This document shows, piece after piece, positions 33,513 through 42,271 of a DNA stretch of 64,000 nucleotides. The notes beneath the pieces are model-generated. The model searched no databases. It was not told the origin of the DNA and was given only the letters and a program-made list of their open reading frames with translations. Each line of letters begins with the position of its first letter. The first letter of the stretch is position 1. This DNA is from Microbacterium sp. SORGH_AS_0888 (GTDB lineage: Bacteria > Actinomycetota > Actinomycetes > Actinomycetales > Microbacteriaceae), in assembly GCF_030818905.1 (NCBI RefSeq), contig NZ_JAUTAZ010000001.1, positions 1,798,001 to 1,862,000 on the forward strand. The letters are read 5' to 3'. A program made the translations under genes and the position numbers.

Positions 33513-34499
33513 CTACTTCTGCTGCTGGATGAGCGTGTTCCAGTCGGGCTCGGCGTCGATGTAGGAGTACTTCACGGCGAGCGCGCCGAGCTTCTTCACG
33601 TTGTCGACGTCGAGGTCGCTCGTGAAGGTGGGCAGCACGATGCCGGCCGCGGCGGCCTCGGGGATCTTGAGGTTCGTGGCGATCGCCGACCGCACGGCCG
33701 ACTCGTTCTTCGAGGCCCAGTCGAGGGCCTCGCTCATCGCTGCGGCGTACTTCTTGACCAGTTCGGGGTCGGAGTCGATGAGCTTCTGGGTCGTGAAGTT
33801 CGTCAGCACGGTGAGGCCGGGGATCGTCGCCTGGTAGGGCGCGACGACCGACGTGCCGCCGGCGCTGACGATCTGGCCGCGGAACGGGTCCGGGACCCAG
33901 CCGGCGTCGATCGTGCCGGCGTCGAGCTGAGCCTTGACGTCCGGGAAGGCGACCTCGACGAACTGGATCGTCGAGGAGTCTCCGCCGTCGGCGTCGACCG
34001 CGGCCCGGATCGTCAGGTCGCCCGCGGCGCCGAGCGAGTTGACCGAGACCTTCTTGCCGGCGAGGTCCTTCGGGGTCTTGATGCCCGAGGCCGCCGAGGC
34101 GACGACCGCGTTGACGTCGGTCCCGGTCGCGAGGCTGTCGGCGTAGTCGCTGAAGATCACGATGCCGAGGTCCTGCGCCGCGGCCCGGATCGGGCCGAAG
34201 GGCTGGCCGACGGCGAACTGGATGTCGCCGCTCAGCAGCGCGGGAATCGCCTGGGCGCCGCCCTGCGCGGGGACGATCTCGACATCCAGACCGTGGTCGG
34301 CGAAGATGCCCTGGTCGATCGCGGCCCACAGGGCCCCGGTCTCGGCGATGGGGAGCGCGGCGACGCGCACGTGCGTGAGCTCGCCGCCGCCGGAGGCCGA
34401 CGAGGTGCCGGCGGGGGCGGGGGCTGCGGAGTCGGTGCAGCCGGCGAGCGCGAGCGCTGCGGCGGCGAGCACGCCGAGGGCGGCGATTTTCTTCTTCAT
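33513..34499 (-). CDS. NitT/TauT-type ABC transporter, substrate-binding lipoprotein
   Basis: 328 residues with a lipoprotein signal (MKKKIAALGVLAAAALALAGC), so it is tethered outside the membrane. The body has the type 2 binding-protein fold, with GALWAAIDQGIFADHGLDVEIV, GGAQAIPALLSGDIQFAVGQ and WVPDPFRG. The substrate class (sulfonate, aromatic carboxylate, thiamine precursor) cannot be read from it. It is the first gene of the five-gene minus-strand operon, and its promoter lies in 34500-34788. Confidence 0.9.
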   Translation of the reverse strand: MKKKIAALGVLAAAALALAGCTDSAAPAPAGTSSASGGGELTHVRVAALPIAETGALWAAIDQGIFADHGLDVEIVPAQGGAQAIPALLSGDIQFAVGQPFGPIRAAAQDLGIVIFSDYADSLATGTDVNAVVASAASGIKTPKDLAGKKVSVNSLGAAGDLTIRAAVDADGGDSSTIQFVEVAFPDVKAQLDAGTIDAGWVPDPFRGQIVSAGGTSVVAPYQATIPGLTVLTNFTTQKLIDSDPELVKKYAAAMSEALDWASKNESAVRSAIATNLKIPEAAAAGIVLPTFTSDLDVDNVKKLGALAVKYSYIDAEPDWNTLIQQQK

Positions 34500-34626
34500 C
34501 GAAGAGACCTCTCGTTGGTCGATCGGGCGGGACGCCGACGCGAGGGGATACGGCTGTGAGCTGTGCGCACGCCCTCGTGCTGGCCTCTTCATAGTGGGCC
34601 CAAAGCTCAGCTAAGTCAATGTTTTC

Positions 34627-34669
34627 GTGACGAGCGTTACCTGATTTTGGAAAATGCAACGCCCGTCAC
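34627..34669. promoter_or_regulatory. Imperfect dyad GTGACGAGCGTT / AACGCCCGTCAC
   Basis: Two 12-base arms (11 of 12 complementary) lie 19 bases apart in the 289-base gap between the ABC operon and the LuxR-type gene. The centre is AT-rich (GATTTTGGAAAATG), which is rare here, so it may be the promoter core of the ABC operon with a regulator site around it. PaaX, the operon's own regulator, is a candidate. Confidence 0.5.
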
Positions 34670-34729
34670 AGCATGTCCCACTTTCGACCGCTGCGGGACG
34701 CCGCATCCGGTCGAAAGTGGGACATGCTG
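34669..34729. repeat. Palindrome with perfect 21-base arms (repeat family A, copy 2)
   Basis: The arm at 34669-34689 (CAGCATGTCCCACTTTCGAC and one more C) is exactly complementary to 34709-34729, with 19 bases between. A direct copy of its end, AAGGTGGGACATGCG, follows at 34735-34749. The element at 335-413 has the same plan and shares the ATGTCCCA-x-TTT-x-GACCGCTG core. Two copies 34 kb apart point to a dispersed repeat family. Confidence 0.9.
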
Positions 34730-34788
34730 CGTCGGAAGGTGGGACATGCGACGGGGGCGATAATCGGAGGCATGACGAGGATGTCGGG

Positions 34789-37014
34789 ATGATCGCGGAA
34801 CCGCGCAGCGAGTTCGTGGGTCGCCGCAGCGAGCTGGCGACGGTCGCCGCGCTGCTGACGGAGTCGCGGCTGCTGACCCTCACGGGCGTCGGCGGCGTCG
34901 GCAAGACCCGGCTCGCCGTGCGCGCGGTCAACGACCACGTCGCCCGCACCGGCGAGACCAGCTGGTTCGTGGCGCTCGACAGCGTGCAGGATGCGCGCCG
35001 CGTCCCGCTCGCCGTCGCCCGCGCGTTCCCGTTCGGCGAGCACTCCGCGCGCGACCCGCTCGACTTCCTCGCCGACGTGCTGGCCGACGAGCCCGCGATC
35101 GTCGTGCTCGACAACTGCGAGCATCTGATCGACGGTGTCGCGACGTTCGCGGACGAGCTCCTCGACGCGGTCCCGGCGCTGCGGATCGTCGCCACCAGCC
35201 GCCGCCCGCTGGATCTCGACGGCGAACAGGTCTTCGCCGTCCCGCCGCTGTCGCTGAGCGGCAGCGGCGGACAGTCCGACGCGCTCTCCCTGCTCGTCAC
35301 CCGTGCACGGTCGGCGGACATCACCTTCGAGCTCTCCCCGGGCGACCTGCCGGCGGCCGAGGACCTGTGCCGCTCCCTCGACGGCCTGCCGCTCGCGATC
35401 GAGCTGGCCGCGACCCGGCTGCGCTCGCTGTCGCTGTCCGAGCTCTCCGGCCGTCTCTCGTCGCGGTTCACGCTGCTGCGCGGCGGTTCCCGCTCGGCCG
35501 CGGCCCGCCAGCGGACCCTCCGGGCGGTCGTCGACTGGAGCTACGAGCTGTGCTCACCCGCGCAACGCGCCCTGTGGGACGCCCTCAGCGTGTTCGGCGG
35601 CCCCTTCGACCTCGAGGCGGCCGCCGCGGTCGCCGGCATCCCGGAGGGCGAGGTGGTCGAGGAGCTGGACGGGCTGGTCGCGCAGTCGGTCGTCGAGGCC
35701 GATCGCGAGACCGGCCGCTTCCGCATGCTCGAGACGATCCGCGGCTACGGGCGCGAGCGCGCCGAGGAGACGGGCGCCTGGGCGCAGCTCCGGCGCCGTC
35801 ACCTCGACCACTACCGGACGCGCGCCGATCGCGACGACCGCGACTGGTACGGGCCGCGGCAGCACGAGATCGTGGAGCGGCAGCGCGCCGACCGCGCGGA
35901 GGTGCAGATCGCCCTGGCCACCGCGACGACGCAGGACACCGACAGCGCGCTGGGCCTGTTCGCGGCGTTGCGGTACCACTGGGGCATGGGCGGATTCCTG
36001 CCCGAAGGCCGGGCGTGGGGCGCGCGGGTGCTGGCGCTGCCGGGCGGCGAGGTGACCCTGCGCGTCCGCGCATCGATCACGACGGCGTGGCTGTGCCTGC
36101 TGCAGGGCGACATGGACGAGGCCCGCGTGCTGCTGGACGAGGCGGACGGCCTGTGCACGGGTGTCGGGGCGCCGGATGCCGCCGTGTTCGCGGTCGAGCT
36201 GCACCGCTGGCGCGGCACGCACGCCCTGTTCTCGGGCGAGCCCGCCCGCGCCGTCGTCGAGTTCGAGCGCTCGATCGAGGCGGCGCTCGCGCTCGGCCGC
36301 GCCGAGGAGGCGCTGCTCGCGCAGTTCCAGCTCACGACCGCGCGCAGCCATCTCGGCCGGGGCGACGCCGCGACGCCCGCCGAGGCCGCGGCCCGGTTCG
36401 CGGAGACGATCGGCGAGAGGTGGATGCGCTCGCTCGCGCTCTGGTCGCTCGCGCTCGCGGAGTTCGGCGCCGGCGCCCTCGACAGCGCGGAGCAGCATGC
36501 GCGCACGGCGCTCACGACCGAGGACGGCATCGACGACCCCGTCGGGGACTGCCTCATGCTCGAGCTGCTGAGCTGGGTGGATGCGGCGCGCTCGCCCTCC
36601 GAGCGGTCGGCCGTGCTGCTCGGGGCCGCGAGGGGTCGCTGGCGGCGCATCGGATCCGACATCACCGTCCACGGTCCCCATATGGCCGCGCACCACGACC
36701 GCTGCGTCGAGCGGGTCCGGCAGGCGCTGGGCGCCCGCGCGTTCGAGCGGCTGGCGACCGAGGGGGAACGGCTGAGCCCGCAGGAGGCGGCGACCATGGG
36801 CGCGTCGAGCCGCGGGAGCGGCGCATCGCCGCTCAGCGAGCGCGAGACGGAGGTGGCGATCGGCATCCACGAGGGGCTCAGCAACCGCGAGATCGCGGCG
36901 CGTCTCGTGCTCTCCGTGCGCACGATCGACACGCACGTGCAGCGCATCCTCGCCAAGCTCGGCTTCTCGTCGCGCTCCCAGATCGCCGCCTGGTACGAGT
37001 CCGTCTCGGCGTGA
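34789..37014 (+). CDS. Large ATPase regulator with C-terminal LuxR domain
   Basis: 741 residues: an N-terminal NB-ARC-like ATPase (Walker A GVGGVGKT at residues 33-40, Walker B IVVLDNCEH near 105, LDGLPLAIELAATRLRSLS), a middle helical repeat region, and a C-terminal LuxR helix-turn-helix (LSERETEVAIGIHEGLSNREIA to RILAKLGFSSRS). Such proteins are signal-gated activators. I chose the ATG at 34789. A six-codon frame, ATG 34772 to TGA 34792, overlaps this start and might couple or dampen translation. The next genes (ALDH and alcohol dehydrogenase) are the likely targets. Confidence 0.83.
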   Translation: MIAEPRSEFVGRRSELATVAALLTESRLLTLTGVGGVGKTRLAVRAVNDHVARTGETSWFVALDSVQDARRVPLAVARAFPFGEHSARDPLDFLADVLADEPAIVVLDNCEHLIDGVATFADELLDAVPALRIVATSRRPLDLDGEQVFAVPPLSLSGSGGQSDALSLLVTRARSADITFELSPGDLPAAEDLCRSLDGLPLAIELAATRLRSLSLSELSGRLSSRFTLLRGGSRSAAARQRTLRAVVDWSYELCSPAQRALWDALSVFGGPFDLEAAAAVAGIPEGEVVEELDGLVAQSVVEADRETGRFRMLETIRGYGRERAEETGAWAQLRRRHLDHYRTRADRDDRDWYGPRQHEIVERQRADRAEVQIALATATTQDTDSALGLFAALRYHWGMGGFLPEGRAWGARVLALPGGEVTLRVRASITTAWLCLLQGDMDEARVLLDEADGLCTGVGAPDAAVFAVELHRWRGTHALFSGEPARAVVEFERSIEAALALGRAEEALLAQFQLTTARSHLGRGDAATPAEAAARFAETIGERWMRSLALWSLALAEFGAGALDSAEQHARTALTTEDGIDDPVGDCLMLELLSWVDAARSPSERSAVLLGAARGRWRRIGSDITVHGPHMAAHHDRCVERVRQALGARAFERLATEGERLSPQEAATMGASSRGSGASPLSERETEVAIGIHEGLSNREIAARLVLSVRTIDTHVQRILAKLGFSSRSQIAAWYESVSA

Positions 37015-37121
37015 CCCGGCCGCGTGGGCTCGGCACGATTCGGTAGGACTACGGATAGCGGGCGGGGGATGCCGAACGCACACTGGGGAGCGCGACACGG
37101 CCGTCGCGGAGAGGAAAGATC

Positions 37122-38613
37122 ATGACGATCACCCAGATGGCGCCCGAGACCACCGGACTCGGGCCAGGACAGCTGTTCATCGCCGGCTCCTGGCGAGAGT
37201 CCTCCGACGGGGCGCGCAGCGACGTCGTCGCCCCCGCGACCGGCCAGAAGCTGACCGACGTCGCCCGGGGCACGACGGCCGACGTCGACGCCGCCGTCGC
37301 CGCCGCCCGCGACGCCTTCGACAACGGTCCCTGGCCGCGGATGTCCAGCCGAGAGCGCGCCCGCGTCCTGCAGCGCGCGTACACCCTCATGCGGGAACGC
37401 GCGGAGGAGCTCGCACAGATCGAGAGCGCGGATGTCGGCAAGCCCATCACGCTCGCGCGCGCCGTCGACGTCAACAACGCGGCCGAGCTGTACGAGTACT
37501 ACGCGAGTCTCGGCCACCACCTCGACGGCGACGTGCGCGAGACCACCGGCAACACGCACGCGTACGTCAAGAACGAGCCGATCGGCGTCGTCGCCGCCAT
37601 CACGCCCTTCAACTTCCCGCTGATCCTGTCGAGCTCGAAGATCGCGCCGGCGCTCGTCGCGGGGAACACGATCGTGCACAAGCCCGCGAGCGACACCCCG
37701 CTCTCGGCTCTCGCGATGGCCGACATCCTCACCGAGGCCGGCGTCCCGGCCGGGGTGTTCAACGTCGTGACGGGACCGGGGTCGACGCTCGGGGATCACC
37801 TCGTCGCCCATCCCGGCGTCGACAAGGTCGCCTTCACGGGCTCCACCGAGGTCGGGGCCCACGCGGCGGCGCTCGCGGCCGCGAGCCTGAAGCCGTTCAC
37901 CGCCGAGCTCGGCGGCAACGCGGCCAACATCCTGTTCGCCGACGCGGATCTGGACACCGCGATCCTCACCGTGATCTCGGCGTTCGTCTTCAACACGGGG
38001 CAGTTCTGCATGGCCGGGCCGCGCGCTGCTCGTCGAGCGCGGGATCTACGACACCGTGCTCGGCATCCTCGAGGGCGCTGTCCCCCAGGTGCCGTTCGGC
38101 GACATCACCGACCCCGCGACCGTCATCGGCCCCCTCGCGAACCGCACACAGCTCGAGAAGGTGGAGGCCGCCGTCGCCGCCGCGCGCGCGGCGGGCGCCC
38201 GGATCGTCACGGGCGGGGAGCGCGCCGACCTCGGCGGAGGCTTCTACTACCGCCCCACCGTGATCGCGGACGCGGCGGACGACTCGGCCATCGTCGCGGA
38301 GGAGACCTTCGGCCCCGTCCTGACGGTGCAGCCCTTCGACACCGAGGAGGAGGCGATCGCGCTGGCGAACGGCACGCCCTACGGCCTGGCGAGCGGCATC
38401 CAGACCTCGGACCTCGCCAAGGCGCACCGGGTGGCTGCCCGCTTGCGCGCGGGGATCACCTGGGTCAACGGCTGGGCGCTGCTGGACCCGTCCGTCCCGT
38501 TCGGCGGCGTGAAGGCGTCGGGCTGGGGCCGCGAGGGCGGCCCGGAGGCGATGGCGTCGTACCAGAAGTCGCACTCGATCGTGTTCAACCTCGAGCAGGG
38601 GGCCGCCCGGTGA
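37122..38613 (+). pseudogene. Aldehyde dehydrogenase, split by a +1 frameshift
   Basis: An NAD-dependent ALDH of about 496 residues when repaired. The N-terminal part (through NTGQFCMAGPR, with the catalytic cysteine) is in one frame. The rest (RGIYDTVLGILEG by alignment, to VFNLEQGAAR) is in another. The shift is at about 38020-38032, where GGCCGGGCCGCGCGCTGCTC has one base too many. The paralogue at 52914 reads FCMAGTRLLVER straight through the same place, which shows where the extra base is. Because of the shift the first half runs in frame into the next gene and mimics a fusion of 861 residues. The start follows GGAGAGGAAAG. Confidence 0.87.
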
Positions 38614-39707
38614 CCGCGGGCCGCGCCGCCGTCCTCGAGAACGGCTCGCTGACGGTCACGGACGTCGAGTACGGCGAGCCGGGCGCCGGCGAGGTGCTCG
38701 TGCGTCTCGTCGCCTCGGGACTGTGCCACACCGACCTGGGGGTGATCGCGGGCGGCGTGCCCTTCCCCACGCCCGGGATCATCGGGCACGAGGGGGCGGG
38801 GATCGTCGAACGGGTCGGGGCGGGGGTCTCCTCGGTCGCGCCGGGCGACAAGGTGCTGTTGAGCTTCACGAGCTGCGGCGACTGCGACGGGTGCGGGAGC
38901 GGGCATCCGGCGTACTGCGACACCTGGGCCGCCCGCAACCTCATGGGGATGCTGCGCGCCGGGGACTCGGGCGGCGTCACCCGCGACGGCGAGCCGCTGG
39001 CGGCGCACTTCTTCGGGCAGTCCTCGTTCGGCACCTGGGCCATCGCGGACGAGCGCTCGATCGTGCCGGTGCCGGCCGACGCGGACCTGACCGTGCTCGC
39101 GCCTCTCGGGTGCGGCATCCTGACCGGCTTCGGGTCGATGTGGAACGTGCTCGACCCGAGTCCCGCGCACACCGTCGCCGTCTACGGCACGGGGGCCGTC
39201 GGCCTGTCGGCCGTGATCGCAGCCGCGCTTCGCGCTCCCGCCCGGCTGATCGCGATCGATCTCGTCGAGGAGCGACTGGAGCTCGCGCGCGAGCTCGGCG
39301 CGAGCGACACGATCGACGCGGGGACCGAGGACGTCGCGACCCGCCTGTCGCAGATCACGGGCGGCCGGGGCGTCGACCTGAGCTTCGACACGACGGGCAG
39401 CCCGCGGGTGGCCCGCGGGGCGCTGGACGCCGCCGCCGTCCGCGGCACCGTTCTCGTGTGCGGCGCGCCGCCTCCCGGGACGGAGATCCCGGTCGACATC
39501 CAGGGCGTCCTCGCCGGCAAGGTGCTGCGCGGGGTGACGATGGGCGACGCGCGGCCGCAGGAGCTCATCCCCGAGCTGGTCGCGCTGCACGCGCAGGGTC
39601 GCCTGCCGCTGGAGCGGCTGGAGCGGGCCTACCCGCTGGACGAGATCGGCCGCGCCGCCGACGACATGCACCACGGCCGCACGGTGAAGCCCGTCATCGT
39701 CTTCTGA
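38610..39707 (+). CDS. Zinc-dependent aryl-alcohol-type dehydrogenase (MDR family)
   Basis: 365 residues: catalytic zinc ligands in GLCHTD near residue 38 and GHEGAG near 59, structural zinc cysteines in CGDCDGC with a further Cys after HPAY, and the nucleotide fold VYGTGAVGLSA near 188. It resembles benzyl/aryl alcohol dehydrogenases, which interconvert aromatic alcohols and aldehydes with NAD. It begins with GTG inside the ALDH stop (GTGA). The pair would take a benzylic alcohol to the acid. Confidence 0.85.
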   Translation: MTAGRAAVLENGSLTVTDVEYGEPGAGEVLVRLVASGLCHTDLGVIAGGVPFPTPGIIGHEGAGIVERVGAGVSSVAPGDKVLLSFTSCGDCDGCGSGHPAYCDTWAARNLMGMLRAGDSGGVTRDGEPLAAHFFGQSSFGTWAIADERSIVPVPADADLTVLAPLGCGILTGFGSMWNVLDPSPAHTVAVYGTGAVGLSAVIAAALRAPARLIAIDLVEERLELARELGASDTIDAGTEDVATRLSQITGGRGVDLSFDTTGSPRVARGALDAAAVRGTVLVCGAPPPGTEIPVDIQGVLAGKVLRGVTMGDARPQELIPELVALHAQGRLPLERLERAYPLDEIGRAADDMHHGRTVKPVIVF

Positions 39708-39763
39708 CCCGCCCGGGCCCCGCGCCGGGAGGGAGGAGACCGCGGCCAGACGCGCCGGCGCTG

Positions 39764-41248
39764 CTAGAGCGGGTACTGGCCGGGCTCGCGGCGGATCGTG
39801 ATCCAGCGCGTCTCGGTGAACGCCTCGATGTTGGCCTGCGCGCCGCCGTGACGCGAGCCGGTGCCCGACGCGCCGACACCGCCGAACGGGGAGTTGGCCT
39901 CGTCGTTGACGGTCTGGTCGTTGATGTGCACGATGCCCGTCGGGATCTTCTTCGCCAGCTCGTACGCGGCCATCGCGTCGCGGCTGACGATCCCGAGCGA
40001 GAGCCCGTACTCGGTGTCCGCGGCCAGCGCCGCGGCCTCGTCGTCGGTCGCGAACGAGACGACGGATGCGACGGGGCCGAACACCTCGTCGCAGTACGCC
40101 GCGGCATCCCTGGGCGGGTTGGCGAGCACGGTCGGCCGGTAGAACAGGTTCTCGTAGGTCCCGCCCGCAGCCAGCGTGGCCCCCTGCGCGACGGCGTCCT
40201 GCACGAGCGTGTGCACGCGATCGCGCTGCACCTCGTCGATCAGCGGGCCGAGGTGCACCTGGCCGGCGGCCGGGTCTCCCACGACCATCGAGTCGGCCTT
40301 CGCCGCGAGCTTGGCGACGTACTCGTCGAACAGCGACTCGTGCACGATGTGGCGCCCGACCGTCATGCAGATCTGCCCCTGGTGCAGGAACGCACCCCAG
40401 GTCGCGAGGTTCACGGCCTGGTCGACGTCGGCATCCTCCCGCACGAGGAATGCGGAGTTGCCGCCGAGCTCGAGGTGCGCGCGGGTCAGGTGTCGGCCGG
40501 CGAGCTCGCCGACGATCCGGCCGGCACGGGTCGAGCCCGTGAACGCGACGACGCGCACGTGCGGGTCCGCGACGAGGGCCTCCCCCACGTCGGCACCGCC
40601 GGGGACGAGCTGCAGGACGCCGGCGGGAAGGCCGGCCTCCTCGAAGATGCGCACCATCGAGACGCCGCCGGTGATGACCGTGCGGGGGTCGGGCTTGAGC
40701 AGCACGGCGTTGCCGAGCGCGAGTGCCGGCGCGACCGCGCGGATGCCGAGGATCAGCGGAACGTTGAACGGCGAGATCACGCCGACGACCCCGACGGGGA
40801 TCTGCTGGGCGAGCGAGAGCCGGGGCTCCTCGCTGGAGAGGATCGAGCCGAGCGGCGCCGAGGGCAGCGATGCCGCCTCGTAGCACTCCGCCGCCGTCAC
40901 GTGGAGGGCGAAGCCCGCGAGCGGCGGGATCGCCCCGACCTCGCGGATGTTCCACCCCATGATCTCGTCCGCGTGCTGCTCCCACAGCTGAGCGGCCTTG
41001 CGCAGCACGGCGGCGCGCTGCGGGTGCGGCGTCGCCGCCCACGCCTTCTGCGCCTCCGCGGCGGATGCGGCGGCCCGGGCGACGTCGGCGGGCGAGGCCA
41101 TGCCGACCATCGCGAGCGTCGCACCCGTCGCGGGCTCGATCGAGGGGATCTCGCCCGCGCCTCCGACGACCCACTGGCCGTCGATGTAGATCTTGCCGGC
41201 GAACGCGGCCTCCTCGATGAGGCGCGTGTCGGTCAGTGTGTCGGACAT
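39764..41248 (-). CDS. Aldehyde dehydrogenase, vanillin/benzaldehyde type
   Basis: A 494-residue ALDH with ISPFNVPLILGIRAVAPALALGN near residue 160, LELGGNSAFLV near 255 and the catalytic cysteine in HQGQICMTVGRHIV near 291. This last motif and the AFTGSTRAGRIV block match benzaldehyde and vanillin dehydrogenases. The ATG at 41248 follows AAGGAGAC; the frame stays open upstream with no better start. It is the last gene of the long minus-strand operon, yet its likely substrate is aromatic, not a sugar. Confidence 0.8.
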   Translation of the reverse strand: MSDTLTDTRLIEEAAFAGKIYIDGQWVVGGAGEIPSIEPATGATLAMVGMASPADVARAAASAAEAQKAWAATPHPQRAAVLRKAAQLWEQHADEIMGWNIREVGAIPPLAGFALHVTAAECYEAASLPSAPLGSILSSEEPRLSLAQQIPVGVVGVISPFNVPLILGIRAVAPALALGNAVLLKPDPRTVITGGVSMVRIFEEAGLPAGVLQLVPGGADVGEALVADPHVRVVAFTGSTRAGRIVGELAGRHLTRAHLELGGNSAFLVREDADVDQAVNLATWGAFLHQGQICMTVGRHIVHESLFDEYVAKLAAKADSMVVGDPAAGQVHLGPLIDEVQRDRVHTLVQDAVAQGATLAAGGTYENLFYRPTVLANPPRDAAAYCDEVFGPVASVVSFATDDEAAALAADTEYGLSLGIVSRDAMAAYELAKKIPTGIVHINDQTVNDEANSPFGGVGASGTGSRHGGAQANIEAFTETRWITIRREPGQYPL

Positions 41249-41365
41249 GTCCGTCTCCTTCGTCGTCGTCTCGTCCCATTGTCCCGTCGCCGGGTGCGCA
41301 GCGGGAGGGCTCATGCCCACTCCGTCGCAGAGACTCAGCTTCTCGCGCGGGCCGCGCGCGCGGGG

Positions 41366-42263
41366 TCAGACCCCCGCGCGCGCGAGGCGCCGTGCCCGGC
41401 GGCCCGCCTCGGCGTCCGACCAGCCCTGGCGGATGACGCCGACGGCGTCCACCGCGAGGGCCAGGCCGTCGTCGTACGTGTCGCGCCAGATCGCGAGCAT
41501 GTCGGCCGCCCCGCCGGCGAGCGGCCCGCGAGAACGCCTCGACCCCGATCCGACCGCGGTAGCCGTCGTCGAGCGCCTGCCGCAGCACGCCGGGGATGTC
41601 GACCGCGCCCGTGCCGAGCCGGCCGCGACCGGACTGCCCCAGCTCCAGATAGCGCAGCCGCGGCAGCACGAGCCGGATCGCCGCCGACATGTCGGCCTCC
41701 TCGATCGCCATGTGGAAGGTGTCCAGATGGATGCCGAGATGCGCGGAGCCGCTGGCCTCGACGTAGGCGAGGGCCTGGGCGGCCGTGTTGATGGCCGACT
41801 CCTCGTAGCGGTTGAGGACCTCGAAGGTGAGCTGGATGCCGCGGGCCGCCGCGTAGTCGGCCACGGCCCCCACCTCGCGCGCGCTCTGCTCGAGCCGCTC
41901 GGGCTCCATCGGCGCGGTCGGGTGCCCGAACAGCCCGTACGGCACGCCGTTGAGCTGGTCGGCGCCGACGCGGGCCGCGAGATCGACCGCCTCGCGCAGC
42001 ACGGCGGCGCCCGCGGCCCGCTCGGCGGGGTCGGCCGAGGAGACGTCCGCCCCCGGCGCCTGCCCGCACATCATGATCGGGGCGATGTCGGCGTGGTCGA
42101 AGACCGCGCCGAGGGCGGCGGCATCCGTCCCCTCCGCCGCGAGCGGAGGGAGGACGGCCCGGCGGTACCCCGCGTCGCGCAGCGCGGCGAGCGTCGTCTC
42201 GAGCGAGGCCGGCGCGACGTCGGGCGTGATCGCGGAGAGGTGGCAGGCGAGATCGAGATCCAT
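41366..42263 (-). pseudogene. TIM-barrel sugar-phosphate isomerase/epimerase, +1 frameshift near the 3' end
   Basis: A xylose-isomerase-like protein of about 298 residues when repaired. It has MDLDLACHLSAITPDV at the start, GADQLNGVPYGLFG, the metal-binding FEVLNRYEESAINT near residue 150, HLGIHLDTFHM near 178, and RGRIGVEAFSRA near 240. After SRA the frame is lost. Removing one C from CGGGCCGCTCGCC (about 41524-41534) restores LAGGAADMLAIWRDTYDDGLALAV to a stop at 41366. Relatives isomerise or epimerise keto-sugars or tetrulose phosphates. It sits eight bases after the SDR in the sugar operon. Confidence 0.82.
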
Positions 42264-42271
42264 GACGGCCC

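Noticed and set aside
31789..34659. Open frame of 956 codons over the whole ABC transporter
   Set aside because: Its end is the true second permease; the remainder overlaps the first permease and the binding protein in other frames with arginine/proline-rich nonsense.
34627..34669. GlnR-type nitrogen box in the ABC operon promoter
   Set aside because: GTTAC and GGAAA blocks occur but the spacing and the GAAAC words do not fit the actinobacterial GlnR pattern.
38379..42263. Very long minus-strand open frame (1294 codons)
   Set aside because: Only its first part is the isomerase; the rest crosses the ALDH at 39764 and genes on the other strand in a wrong frame. It exists because high GC content makes stops rare and a frameshift removed the true end.
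3021..42263. Programmed frameshifting as explanation for the five +1 shifts
   Set aside because: No common slippery sequence, following stem-loop or shared position was found, and the genes are unrelated; sequencing error is simpler.
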